Positions 23,390 to 32,406 of a stretch of DNA of 64,000 nt are shown here, in pieces. Within the stretch, counting starts at the first letter, position 1. Every line of letters begins with the position of its first letter. The stretch lies in NCBI RefSeq assembly GCF_019056395.1, contig NZ_CP077640.1, forward strand, positions 51,499-115,498, in the 5' to 3' direction. Below the pieces are notes generated by a model that was given only the letters and a program-made list of their open reading frames with translations, was not told the DNA's origin and did not search any database. The position numbers and the translations under genes were made by a program. This DNA comes from Terribacillus sp. DMT04. Lineage in GTDB: Bacteria > Bacillota > Bacilli > Bacillales > Amphibacillaceae.

Positions 23390-25949
23390 AAAAGAACGAT
23401 TTATTAGCAGCCTCCCTACTATAGTGTCTGTAACGCTTTTAGTTTCTTCTCTTTTTCTAACACTAAGAGCAATCTTTAATTACTCATTTTTAATGATTGG
23501 TCTGTTCCTAGACAAGATACCCGCGTTTATACTTTTCGGTAATCCATTAAAGCCAACAATATGGGGGATGCTTGCTATTCTCTTACTCTCTGTTACAGCA
23601 TGGTTGATTTCAACTAAAGTGAATAGATTCAAGTCAATTAAGTGGAAAACGTATATATTCTTTCAGATGTTCGCGGGGATAGTAGCCTTTTACGTATGGT
23701 GGATATCTGCTCCTGTCTACAATCATGTAGTACCTTATTTACTCACACTGGTAAATGGAATTGACATGAATGCAACATGGTCACAATTACTACTGGGGAA
23801 CCCGGATTCACTTATGGTTTTCATAATGTTTTTCCCGACAATTGTTATAACTTTGATCCTGTTATGGCTGGCGGGACGGTATTCCCAGCATAGTGATTCA
23901 CTTAAAGTTGCTTTTAGAGAATTCGAGTTTAATTCTTACTGGCTACAAAGATTCATCGGGTTAGGGGAAACAGAGAGCTGGCCCGACGTTGTATTAGGGA
24001 AGGATTCAAAGACAAAGGAATTAGTTGTTCAACTAGGTAAAGATAGACCACTCAACAACTCTATTATCGGTAGTATTGGTACCGGTAAGACAGCTGCGTT
24101 GGTGCTGCAACTGCTCAATCAAGACTTACATTGGATGGCGAAATTCATCAATAAATTTGAAGAAATTCATGAGGACGAAGATTATATTTCTGAGGATAAG
24201 AGCGGGATGTACTTAAACGGTATATCTGTAATAGAACCCTCCAACGATCTATGTCAGAAAGTATTCCAGTTAGTTAAGGCGCATAACATACCAGATGAAG
24301 CGGTATTTTATATTGACCCTACTAATCCCGAGACCCCTTGTATTAATGCTATGCAAGGACCGGTTGATCAGGTAGCGGAAGCTTGGACAATGGTAATTGA
24401 AGGATTGGCCGAAGAGGGTAATTCAAACTTCTTCTTCCAACAGTCACAGCGCAACCATTTGAAGCAATATATATATTTGTTGAAGCTTCATGACCCTGAT
24501 AAAGATGTGATCTTTGATGATCTAATTGATATATATAATAGTCCGCAACTAGTAAGAAGAATGCATGAAAAACTGAAGAAAACCTTCCCGGAGGATATAG
24601 CAAGTATTAAAGATAGAGATGAACGAAACCATTGGAAGATTGTACAACAAACTGATGAGTGGTTCGATATGCATCACTTGCCGCTATTGTCACGAAACGG
24701 TACACCTGAGAAAGTTAAAATACAGGGAGATTATTATGGAGAACCCGCATACTACGACTCTCAAGCAGAGATGGTTAAAGGTCTCAGAAATATACTATCC
24801 GATCTAGGTGCCAACAAATTAATTCGTAGAGTACTTTTTGGGAAATCAAATTTCAATTTTGATAAGCATCTTGAATTTGGCGGTGTATTACTAGTCAATA
24901 CAGCTAAAGGAGAACTAGGCGGATTATCCAATGTTTTTGGTAAGTTGATTCTATTGAGCCTTCAGAATGCTGTATTCCGGAGAAAACCAAACGTATCTAA
25001 TTTTCACCATATACTAGTGGATGAGTTTCCAGATTATATATACAGACCGTTCAAAGAGTTTCCTGCTCAGTCAAGGAAGTACAAGACTATTATTACGGTA
25101 GTTGCACAAACTGTTGCTCAGCTTGCAGATAAGTATGGTGAAATGTACCTGCAGACTTTACTTACGACTCTTAGACATAAGATGGTGTATGGAGACGTAT
25201 CCGAATTTGATGCGAAGCTATTCTCGGGTATCTTTGGGGAGGCGGAGCATTTTGAAGAAACACAGAATGAGCAAAGTATTTCACCTCTCCAAGAGAATCC
25301 TGTAACACGAGCTGGAAGTTCTTACGTAAGAACAGAAGAGGCCATACTGTCTCCTAATGATATTATCTTCCAGAACGCTTTCCAGGTAGCAGCTAAACTT
25401 GTTAAAAACAATAGACCAATGCCGGTAAGACAAGTGAACGCAAACTTCGTTCCTAAAAAGGAATTTAAAGTAGCAAAGCACTTGGTAACAGATGAAAAAG
25501 GTGAATATTGGATTCAAACTAGGGAGCGATTCTTACAGAGTGAATACCTTGTTCAAACTCCTGCTGAAGAAGAAATAGAACATGGTGAAAGAGAAGTTGA
25601 GCAACAGGAAGCCGTGGAAATTAGAAAGGAGCATGACGATCCAATTATTATTGTTCCGGATAACGAGCAACCTGTAAGAGTTACTTATCATTCTGATAGG
25701 CAGACCAAACATGTAGCCCCTCCTGTAATAGAGCATACCGAGGCATCTGATGTAGATGCTAGTTATGATCCTCTAAGTGAATTGTTTAGCTCTACTGCTG
25801 CTGTAGGAGATGAAGAAGAAAAAGCAAGTCTGTCTGTTTTAGGTAAAGAGGAGAACGATTTGCTAAAAGTGCTGCAGAATGAATCATCTAAGGTAAGTAG
25901 CACTAAGCCAGAATCAATCTTTGATGAATTAGAAGAGGATTACAAATAA
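23382..25949 (+). CDS. VirD4/TraG-type conjugative coupling protein
   Basis: An 855-residue protein from TTG 23382 with GGAGG upstream. Several membrane segments lie in residues 12-170, followed by the ATPase: Walker A GSIGTGKTAAL near 228, Walker B HHILVDEFPDY near 540, and DLGANKLIRRVLFGK before a TraG-like central part. The last 160 residues are a charged, low-complexity tail. Coupling proteins bring relaxosome DNA to the type IV secretion channel. No VirB4 or relaxase gene is in the window, so the rest of the transfer region probably lies outside it. Confidence 0.82.
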   Translation: MNKKERFISSLPTIVSVTLLVSSLFLTLRAIFNYSFLMIGLFLDKIPAFILFGNPLKPTIWGMLAILLLSVTAWLISTKVNRFKSIKWKTYIFFQMFAGIVAFYVWWISAPVYNHVVPYLLTLVNGIDMNATWSQLLLGNPDSLMVFIMFFPTIVITLILLWLAGRYSQHSDSLKVAFREFEFNSYWLQRFIGLGETESWPDVVLGKDSKTKELVVQLGKDRPLNNSIIGSIGTGKTAALVLQLLNQDLHWMAKFINKFEEIHEDEDYISEDKSGMYLNGISVIEPSNDLCQKVFQLVKAHNIPDEAVFYIDPTNPETPCINAMQGPVDQVAEAWTMVIEGLAEEGNSNFFFQQSQRNHLKQYIYLLKLHDPDKDVIFDDLIDIYNSPQLVRRMHEKLKKTFPEDIASIKDRDERNHWKIVQQTDEWFDMHHLPLLSRNGTPEKVKIQGDYYGEPAYYDSQAEMVKGLRNILSDLGANKLIRRVLFGKSNFNFDKHLEFGGVLLVNTAKGELGGLSNVFGKLILLSLQNAVFRRKPNVSNFHHILVDEFPDYIYRPFKEFPAQSRKYKTIITVVAQTVAQLADKYGEMYLQTLLTTLRHKMVYGDVSEFDAKLFSGIFGEAEHFEETQNEQSISPLQENPVTRAGSSYVRTEEAILSPNDIIFQNAFQVAAKLVKNNRPMPVRQVNANFVPKKEFKVAKHLVTDEKGEYWIQTRERFLQSEYLVQTPAEEEIEHGEREVEQQEAVEIRKEHDDPIIIVPDNEQPVRVTYHSDRQTKHVAPPVIEHTEASDVDASYDPLSELFSSTAAVGDEEEKASLSVLGKEENDLLKVLQNESSKVSSTKPESIFDELEEDYK

Positions 25950-25993
25950 TCTTAAAATCATAGTTTAATATTTGATAGTAAAGGAGTTTATAT

Positions 25994-26164
25994 ATGGAGG
26001 ATAAGGTATTAGTAGATAACTTCCTTGAGTTAATAATACTTCTTGGAATGATGATTTCGGTAATTGGTATAATTAAGATCTCTTGGACAGTCGCTAAAAA
26101 ACGAAATAAAGAAAAGTTCGAAAGGGAATGGGAAGCGGCGAGGAATGAAAGTAATGATATATAA
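25994..26164 (+). CDS. 56-residue single-pass membrane protein
   Basis: From ATG 25994 with AAGGAG eight bases before. Begins MEDKVLVDNFLELIILLGMM; one membrane helix, then a basic and acidic tail (AKKRNKEKFEREWEAARNE). It lies just after VirD4, a usual place for small transfer components. Function unknown. Confidence 0.6.
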   Translation: MEDKVLVDNFLELIILLGMMISVIGIIKISWTVAKKRNKEKFEREWEAARNESNDI

Positions 26165-26221
26165 GCCACTCCTTTAATCGGAAATTGAAGAGAAAATCAC
26201 AAATTGAGGAGGAATTCTATT

Positions 26222-26338
26222 GTGTCTTTGCAGAGGCTAAATAGAGCAAGTAGCTTATACAAACAAGATATAAAAATATACAGTGATATCCTTACAGCTA
26301 CGCTAAAATACCAATTAGTTAAATCACTAAGGAGTTGA
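26222..26338 (+). CDS. 38-residue peptide
   Basis: From GTG 26222 with GAGGAGG nine bases upstream. Begins VSLQRLNRASSLYKQDIKIY; no membrane segment. Its stop lies four bases before the next start. The strong binding site is the main support. Confidence 0.45.
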   Translation: MSLQRLNRASSLYKQDIKIYSDILTATLKYQLVKSLRS

Positions 26339-26342
26339 ACAG

Positions 26343-26615
26343 TTGAATATAATAAAGAAAGCCTCATATGCTCTTCTCGCTTTTCTATCTGTTTCGATTT
26401 TTTATGTAATTCCATATTCTTCAGGAATAAATCGTTACTCAGTATTAGTATTGGTTCCCTTGGCGATTTCCTTGCTTGGAATAAGTTGTGACAAACTATT
26501 TATGAAGGAAAATGAGTTACCCAAAGGCGCTATCATGCTATTGAGTATCTGTGCAACTATAGTGACTGCTATATATCTTTTTGCTCAGCCAACATATACA
26601 TTTGATAGGTGGTAA
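26343..26615 (+). CDS. 90-residue membrane protein
   Basis: From TTG 26343, eight bases after AAGGAG. Three hydrophobic segments (ASYALLAFLSVSIFYVI; YSVLVLVPLAISLLGIS; IMLLSICATIVTAIYLF). Membrane-embedded, possibly part of the transfer apparatus given its neighbours. Family not recognised. Confidence 0.6.
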   Translation: MNIIKKASYALLAFLSVSIFYVIPYSSGINRYSVLVLVPLAISLLGISCDKLFMKENELPKGAIMLLSICATIVTAIYLFAQPTYTFDRW

Positions 26616-26680
26616 TCATTGCTGTAGCTGCTGTAAGACAATCAAAGTTACTAAAATAAAGACCCGCAAAAAAGTAAATC

Positions 26681-26790
26681 TTGCCAAATATATAATCATA
26701 ATGTAGTATCTACACTATAAGCGAATATGACTAATGGGACACCCCAATACTACTTTGCCTCTAGGCATCGTATGTGTTGGGGTGTTTTTA
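26681..26790 (+). promoter_or_regulatory. Promoter and leader terminator of the S1-domain gene
   Basis: TTGCCA (26681-26686), 17 bases, TAGTAT (26704-26709). About 30 bases on, ACACCCCAATAC pairs with GTGTTGGGGTGT (26739-26785), followed by TTTTTA. No gene lies between promoter and hairpin, so this is a leader terminator. The conserved bulged hairpin of other leaders is not seen here. Confidence 0.65.
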
Positions 26791-26814
26791 TTTAATTTTT
26801 TGGAGGGGTATCAT

Positions 26815-27714
26815 ATGACAGAAACACTTTTGAAGTCCTGGAACAGTAATGTCGAGCTTGAGGAATTAGCTAATAAGCGGCGTACCGGAGAAATAACAAG
26901 AGGCGCGGTAAGTTCCACTACAAAAATGAAAATGCCTACAGAAGAAAGTGGCAGAGTAGTAACAAAGGAAGTGGAAGTAGCTATTTTCAGACTTGAAGGC
27001 GGCATCAGAGCCTATTGCCCTGCAAGTGAATTCTCCGCTCATGAGTTCTCCAGCTTAATTGGCTTTGTTGGATCAATCCAGGAGTTTGTTATTACAGCTC
27101 TGGATCTCGAAAATGAAATCGCTACTGTCAGTGTTAAGAGAGCAGATGAAATAAAGAGCGCCGCTTTCTGGGAGGAATTGCGCACCCGTAAAGACGAAGA
27201 GACTCTGTCTAAAGAAGTTTACGAAGGTGTTATCTCCGGATATAATCCACAATCACGCACAATATTTGTGAAAGTGAATGGGACCAATTGCTTTATGAAT
27301 ACTGCAGAATGGGATCATGGCCGCATAAGAGATATAGAGACTCAGGTAACTCGCGGTTCTAAAGTTGAAGTAAAGGTATTACGTATCGACGAAGAGAGAC
27401 AGCTAGTACAAGTTAGCAGAAGAGCAGCCATCGAGGATCCATTTGATCAATTGGAACAGATGAAAGACATGGAAGGTATTGCAGGTAAGATTACTAACGT
27501 TCATCCTATCCACGGTATTTTCGTACAGCTGGACAACGGACTAGAAGTAAAGGGTATTAAGCCGAGAAGTCTACAAGAACCGGATGTTGGCGATATTGTT
27601 TCATGCCGCATTAGAACTATTGATAAAGAGAGCCGGCGCTGCAAAGTTGTTATCTATGCTTATCCCCGCGGCAAGAAACAGAAAAAAGACGTAGCTTCGT
27701 TCCTTTTCGACTAA
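26815..27714 (+). CDS. Protein with S1-type RNA-binding repeats
   Basis: A 299-residue protein from ATG 26815 with GGAGGGG upstream; an upstream in-frame ATG runs through the leader terminator and is rejected. It carries at least three S1-like OB folds: about 45-110 (VEVAIFRLEGGIRAYCPASE), 135-205 (VTRGSKVEVKVLRIDEERQ, then VQVSRRA, the typical S1 ending) and 220-285 (GKITNVHPIHGIFVQLDNG). Such proteins bind single-stranded RNA, as ribosomal S1 and NusA do. A plasmid copy is unusual. Because leaders on this plasmid carry terminators, a role in antitermination or translation of plasmid mRNAs is a reasonable but untested inference. Confidence 0.75.
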   Translation: MTETLLKSWNSNVELEELANKRRTGEITRGAVSSTTKMKMPTEESGRVVTKEVEVAIFRLEGGIRAYCPASEFSAHEFSSLIGFVGSIQEFVITALDLENEIATVSVKRADEIKSAAFWEELRTRKDEETLSKEVYEGVISGYNPQSRTIFVKVNGTNCFMNTAEWDHGRIRDIETQVTRGSKVEVKVLRIDEERQLVQVSRRAAIEDPFDQLEQMKDMEGIAGKITNVHPIHGIFVQLDNGLEVKGIKPRSLQEPDVGDIVSCRIRTIDKESRRCKVVIYAYPRGKKQKKDVASFLFD

Positions 27715-28683
27715 ATGACAATAGAGCTTGTAAAGGATGACGCACTAGAATATCCCTATTATTATAACAAGCGGGGAGAAATTCCTTTTTGGGATCATCC
27801 ACTAATAAAGGGATATAAGTTCTTGCCAAAGAACTATAGGCCGCATGTTAGCCTTGATGCGGTGCTGTCACTTTACCTTAGAAAGATTATCGATGACGCA
27901 GATATAATGCTCCTTAAAGTGCTTGGCGATTCCATATGTAGCAACGAAGACCAATTAAGAAGATACCTTGCTTCTAAGATGTCTAGATCAGATGTTTCTA
28001 AACGCTTAGACCGTTTCAGAAAGTTTGGTTTGGTAGACAGATGGAAGATTAGGGTATCTACAGATGAGGATGAAGAAATTAAGCCGCCTGCTCCTTTCAC
28101 TCTAGGAGTGGCTGGCTATAAGTTTTTAAAACACTTCTACAATGAAGACTTCTTTATGGAACCAGGCAGATGGGATACACTTGGGGTAGGAGCGGTACAG
28201 CGGTATGTAGCAATGAATGAGCTCAGATGTAGGCTTATCGAGGCAAAAGTAGCTAAGTCATGGAAATGGAATACTACGATTGCTGATCATATGAGAATTA
28301 AAAAGCCTATGGGTGCTGCTGAAATCCAAACTCCTAAAGGAAATTTGAACTTCTTAATGGAGAGGACTCAACAGAGTCAAGATTTTGTGGGGTTCATTAG
28401 AGAAAAATTATATTCCTGGGCTGGAGTTTATAAGAGCTTAGGCAACCTTCCAATACGCGGGATGGGTGACAATATACCGGTAGTAGTTCTATTTACGTCT
28501 ACACTATCAATAGCAAATCATCTTAATAAAGAACTACTGTTAGATACTTTCCCGTTTAAGATTTGGATTTGTGTTGAAGAAGATATGGTGGATTCAGGGT
28601 TAGAGACAGCAATATATAGCCCTATAAAAGGAGAGCTAAAGAGATCGCGGTTGGATTTCTTAGCAAAGCCTTATGAAGGCTAA
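27715..28683 (+). CDS. Winged-helix protein, possible second replication-relaxation family member
   Basis: A 322-residue protein whose ATG immediately follows the upstream TAA, with no clear ribosome binding site, so translation is probably coupled. Residues 45-120 form a winged-helix-like region (DQLRRYLASKMSRSDVSKRL, then DRFRKFGLVDRWKI). The rest, with FVGFIREKLYSWAGVYKSLG, resembles a nuclease-like domain seen in Replic_Relax proteins. It may act with the protein at 22070. Identification is tentative. Confidence 0.5.
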   Translation: MTIELVKDDALEYPYYYNKRGEIPFWDHPLIKGYKFLPKNYRPHVSLDAVLSLYLRKIIDDADIMLLKVLGDSICSNEDQLRRYLASKMSRSDVSKRLDRFRKFGLVDRWKIRVSTDEDEEIKPPAPFTLGVAGYKFLKHFYNEDFFMEPGRWDTLGVGAVQRYVAMNELRCRLIEAKVAKSWKWNTTIADHMRIKKPMGAAEIQTPKGNLNFLMERTQQSQDFVGFIREKLYSWAGVYKSLGNLPIRGMGDNIPVVVLFTSTLSIANHLNKELLLDTFPFKIWICVEEDMVDSGLETAIYSPIKGELKRSRLDFLAKPYEG

Positions 28684-28724
28684 AATACAGGACAAAACTT
28701 ACAAAATAATGGTAATAAATTTTG

Positions 28725-28888
28725 TTGACGTTACCGAACACAAGTGCTAATATTGTCTCAAGCATCCTTTCTGAATATATATTCGGAAAGGTGGGTTCCC
28801 AGCTTCCCATGGCTGGGAACTGACAATATAATATTATCGGGAAAACCCCGAAAAAATCATGAATGATCGTGATTTTTTCGGGGTTTTT
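28725..28888 (+). promoter_or_regulatory. Strong promoter and structured leader of the Tad operon
   Basis: TTGACG (28725-28730), 17 bases, TAATAT (28748-28753). The leader has CCTTTC-GAATATATATTC-GAAAGG (about 28766-28792), then GTTCCCAGC/GCTGGGAAC (28795-28820), then a terminator with CCCCGAAAAAATCA pairing with TGATTTTTTCGGGG and TTTTTTA (28846-28888), all before ATG or TTG at 28912-28921. Confidence 0.75.
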
Positions 28889-28911
28889 TATATTTCTGGA
28901 TAAAAGATGGA

Positions 28912-30417
28912 GTGACGGTTTTGAAAAAAGTCTTACTAGCAATCGGAGATGCAACATACAGTAAAATTCTTCGAAACCACCTTAGTACGCATGAAGATGA
29001 TTTCGAAGTGATAGACAGTGAAGTCATGCATCATCGTTATTTGGACGAATTTATTATTGCAGAACAACCTGACATTCTCATCTTACATGACTACTACTTA
29101 CCTAATGACTTTAAAAGTAGTGATAGAGAATGGATTGAAACAGTCTATCGGATAAGAGAGCAATTCAATGACAAGGTACGAGTAGTATTTCTTTGTGAGA
29201 GAGAGAATAGTGATCCATTTCTGACTAACCTTGTTGCATACCATGTACTAGATATTTTCAACAAGAACTCTATTGATTTGGACGCCATGATTAATCAGTT
29301 GAAGAATGAGCCGCTTTTCTCAAACGTTTCAAGGTTCATGAACACTGCAGCAGAGGTAGCAAAGGTCGATATACCAGCTCCTACTGTACTTGAGAAAAAG
29401 CCAGAACAAGAAGATGTGGTAGATACAGAGCCTCTTAAAGAGGTAGAAGAGCCCCCACCGCAAAAGCCGAAGAAAGAAAAGCGAGAGAAACCTGAGAAGC
29501 CGATTGTACAAAAGCAAGTTATTAAGCGGAATTATCAAATACAGCTTAGTGAACAGGTTGAAAAGGTAGTAGGTATTCCAGTCGAACGAAAGACAGTCCT
29601 GGTTATCAGCCCCTTTGCAAGAAGCGGCTCTACATTTTTTTCGCACATTGTCAGCCGGCAGTTGGCTATGTTAGGAGTTTCGACAACCTATATGGAGAAT
29701 CCATTTCAACCATCATATACATGGGATCGATTTAATGGCCATAACCTGAAGCCAAATTACAGAAGTAAGTATTTTCAGCAAATAACAGAGTATGAACTTG
29801 ATTCTGAACAAGTGGAAGATTGGATCTTCCGTGACGTTAATCTCCTTGTAAAGAATCCTGCTGCAGAAAAAGAATATGATGAGCAATACTTTGGATTTGA
29901 TAATTACATAAAAATGCTGTTCGCAAGTACAGCAACGGTAACGATTATAGACGCCGGTGCGGATTGGGCGAAGCCAGTTTATAGAGAATTATTCAGTGTA
30001 GCCAGCCACGTGTTCTGCGTGGTCGAACCAGATTTAAGCAATCTACAGAATATCTTTGACGAGAATGACTTACAAAAGAGCTTGCTCTTTGAAATGGCAA
30101 ACGATGATAAGTTTCACTTAATCGGTAATCGTTTCAGCAATGGATTTGATAAAGAACTGATAGAGCTAGCAAATCAAGCATTAGACCTAGATTTCACTAC
30201 CTGCATTCCCGAGTTTTCTTCTCAAGACGTTTTCATGTCTCAAACTAAAGGAGAATTCTTAAATGATTCAAGGAAAAATCGAGAGAGTATAGAGAAGGCT
30301 CTTGCTCCAGTTCTTGAATTACTTCTACCTAAAGAATTTAGGAAGAAACAAAAAGGTAGCAGCCTCATGGGACGTTTGATGAATAAGAAGATAAAAATAG
30401 TTACGAATGAAAATTAA
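28912..30417 (+). CDS. TadZ/CpaE-like pilus localisation protein, first copy
   Basis: A protein of about 500 residues; GATGGAGTGACGG precedes TTG 28921, an alternative to ATG 28912. The N-terminal 125 residues are receiver-like (KKVLLAIGDATYSKILRNHL). A linker rich in Pro, Glu and Lys (150-195) follows. The MinD-type domain begins near 225 with VISPFARSGSTFFSHIVS, where Walker A is badly degenerate. TadZ proteins mark the assembly site of Tad pili. It is the first gene of the operon SAF protein, second CpaE-like ATPase, TadA, TadB and TadC, so a Tad role is well supported. Confidence 0.75.
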   Translation: MTVLKKVLLAIGDATYSKILRNHLSTHEDDFEVIDSEVMHHRYLDEFIIAEQPDILILHDYYLPNDFKSSDREWIETVYRIREQFNDKVRVVFLCERENSDPFLTNLVAYHVLDIFNKNSIDLDAMINQLKNEPLFSNVSRFMNTAAEVAKVDIPAPTVLEKKPEQEDVVDTEPLKEVEEPPPQKPKKEKREKPEKPIVQKQVIKRNYQIQLSEQVEKVVGIPVERKTVLVISPFARSGSTFFSHIVSRQLAMLGVSTTYMENPFQPSYTWDRFNGHNLKPNYRSKYFQQITEYELDSEQVEDWIFRDVNLLVKNPAAEKEYDEQYFGFDNYIKMLFASTATVTIIDAGADWAKPVYRELFSVASHVFCVVEPDLSNLQNIFDENDLQKSLLFEMANDDKFHLIGNRFSNGFDKELIELANQALDLDFTTCIPEFSSQDVFMSQTKGEFLNDSRKNRESIEKALAPVLELLLPKEFRKKQKGSSLMGRLMNKKIKIVTNEN

Positions 30418-30435
30418 ATAACGAGGAGATATGAA

Positions 30436-31197
30436 ATGAAAAATAAAAAGATTTTCCTAGCTTTAGGTACAGCTGTTCTGCTTCTGGCTTGCCTTCCAAC
30501 GTATGAATTATTTTTTAAAGACAAGATGGATAGCGTTGAAGTTCTGATAGTAAACGCTGAAGAAGGTATCAAAGCAAAAGACCAGCTTACAGAAGATAAT
30601 GTCATTGTAGAACGGAGAAGAAAACAGGATTTAGTTGCTGGAACAGCGCTTGCCACAGACTTTAAAGAGGTTATCGGCAAGGAAGCAGGTAAAAATCTAG
30701 TGAATAACTCAATTGTGTCTAAAGAAGATATTGATTTTGAAGATTTGGTTCCAGACCGCTCTAAAGGTGAAGCAATTAGACCAATTGTAAATGACATGAT
30801 TTTTGCTCAACCAGGATCACTAAGAAGAAAAGACAGTATTGATATCTACGCAATAAGCGATACAGACATCGAAACAAATACAGCAAACGAGACTCAAGAG
30901 TCTGATAACGACTCTGATGATGCGGATGGAGAAACAATTGTATCCAGCACAAATCCTGACCAAGAAGTGGCAGCAACTAAATTAAAAGCACCAATTTTAC
31001 AGGATGTAAAAGTTGTATATGTAAAGGATTCATCTAACCAAGAAGTTACAAATGAAATTGAAGAAAAAGGCACAGAAGAACGATTAAATGCGACAGGTAA
31101 TATTTCCGATCTTGAAGTAATCCTGGATGAAGCGGACTTTGATTTGTTAATGAACACAGTACTAAGTGGAGAGAAACTATACATTACTTATAACTAG
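30436..31197 (+). CDS. CpaB/RcpC-like SAF-domain pilus assembly protein
   Basis: A 253-residue protein with an N-terminal membrane anchor (KIFLALGTAVLLLACLPTY) and a SAF domain (GIKAKDQLTEDNVIVERRR, then VIGKEAGKNLVNNSIVSKED), as in CpaB. The C-terminal half is acidic and variable. In Gram-negative Tad systems the homologue works with the secretin; without an outer membrane it probably acts in the wall or at the membrane. It lies between the two CpaE-like genes. Confidence 0.75.
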   Translation: MKNKKIFLALGTAVLLLACLPTYELFFKDKMDSVEVLIVNAEEGIKAKDQLTEDNVIVERRRKQDLVAGTALATDFKEVIGKEAGKNLVNNSIVSKEDIDFEDLVPDRSKGEAIRPIVNDMIFAQPGSLRRKDSIDIYAISDTDIETNTANETQESDNDSDDADGETIVSSTNPDQEVAATKLKAPILQDVKVVYVKDSSNQEVTNEIEEKGTEERLNATGNISDLEVILDEADFDLLMNTVLSGEKLYITYN

Positions 31198-31209
31198 GGG
31201 GCAGTACAA

Positions 31210-32406
31210 ATGGAGATGGTAATAGGAACTTTAAGCAATGACAAAATCTACAAAGAACTTTTTGAGCAACATGATGATATTAAACTAGCACTCACAGTAG
31301 GCGAACTAGATAAGCATAATAAGACTTTTACTGTTGATATTAACGCACTACTAATTGATGGAAATCATAAACATCAACATGAGTTAGGTAAGGCAACAGA
31401 GCAGTATCCCGATATACCGGTTTTTTACAAGCTTCCTGATGGAATCAATCGTGATGAAGCAAAACAGATTCAATACTTCTGCTCAGCTTATAAGGTTAAA
31501 ACGTTACCACCTAACTTAAGTCCAAGAGAAGTCACAGATAAGATGTACAACCAAATGAAAACAGAGATGTCTATCGCCAGTAAACAGACCGTAGTGTTAT
31601 ATGGAACGCACAGTGGGGCCGGCGTAAGTACCACAACATTTAACCTAGCAGAATCTATTTCCTCTCAGGTAAATGAGAAAGTGTTGGTACTCAGTTTGAA
31701 TGCATGGGATCCTTCCGATTACTTCTTCGAATATAACGGAAAGTTCTTAAATGACTTAAAGGTCGATCTTCAAACAAAATCTTTGACTCCTAACCTACTT
31801 GAAAGGTCAGTGCACAAGCATAAGAATTTCTACCACTTGGCCGGCAATCGTGATATTAAGCTGCAGCGCTTTTATCGAATCGAAGAGATTGAACATCTAT
31901 TAGATATCGCAAAGAAAACATTTGACCTGGTTCTAATTGATGGCGGTACACATTTTGATACAGCAGTAGCTGCCGAGACTTTAGTAAGCAGTGATTTAAG
32001 ATTTATTGTAACGACACAAGAAGATAAAGGATATCGTGGTTATTTCCCTCACGTCTTTGAACAATTGTTAGAACCAGCTGGTGTGAAGAAATCAGAGTTT
32101 ATGCTTTTAATTAATCGATACAATCCAAATATGTCTCTGATTTCTGAGAAAGACTTGGAAGATGAGATGAATATATCACGTCTAGCTACTATCCCTGATA
32201 TGGCAGAACTTGGTCCGGTTGCAGTTCGCCAAAAGGAACTTCTATATAACGTAGCTAAAGGCGAATATAAAAAGAACATAGATATTGTATCTAACCTAAT
32301 TATCTCAGAAACTAAATTATCAATTAAAGATCAAGATATTGATAAAAATACAGGTCTATTCGGCAAATTGTTCACTAATAAAAAACCTGCAGGAGTTGGT
32401 AGATAA
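31210..32406 (+). CDS. TadZ/CpaE-like protein, second copy
   Basis: A 398-residue protein. The receiver-like N-terminus (about 1-115) is followed by the MinD-type domain, with VVLYGTHSGAGVSTTTFNLA near residue 127: the Walker A lysine is replaced by Ser. FDLVLIDGGTHFDTAVA is the Walker B strand. The stop overlaps the TadA gene. With 28912 and 5244 it makes three related ATPase-like proteins, all lacking a normal Walker A lysine. Confidence 0.75.
   Translation: MEMVIGTLSNDKIYKELFEQHDDIKLALTVGELDKHNKTFTVDINALLIDGNHKHQHELGKATEQYPDIPVFYKLPDGINRDEAKQIQYFCSAYKVKTLPPNLSPREVTDKMYNQMKTEMSIASKQTVVLYGTHSGAGVSTTTFNLAESISSQVNEKVLVLSLNAWDPSDYFFEYNGKFLNDLKVDLQTKSLTPNLLERSVHKHKNFYHLAGNRDIKLQRFYRIEEIEHLLDIAKKTFDLVLIDGGTHFDTAVAAETLVSSDLRFIVTTQEDKGYRGYFPHVFEQLLEPAGVKKSEFMLLINRYNPNMSLISEKDLEDEMNISRLATIPDMAELGPVAVRQKELLYNVAKGEYKKNIDIVSNLIISETKLSIKDQDIDKNTGLFGKLFTNKKPAGVGR

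Noticed and set aside
26734..26814. N-terminal extension of the S1-domain protein
   Set aside because: It reads through the leader terminator; GGAGGGG before ATG 26815 gives a better start.
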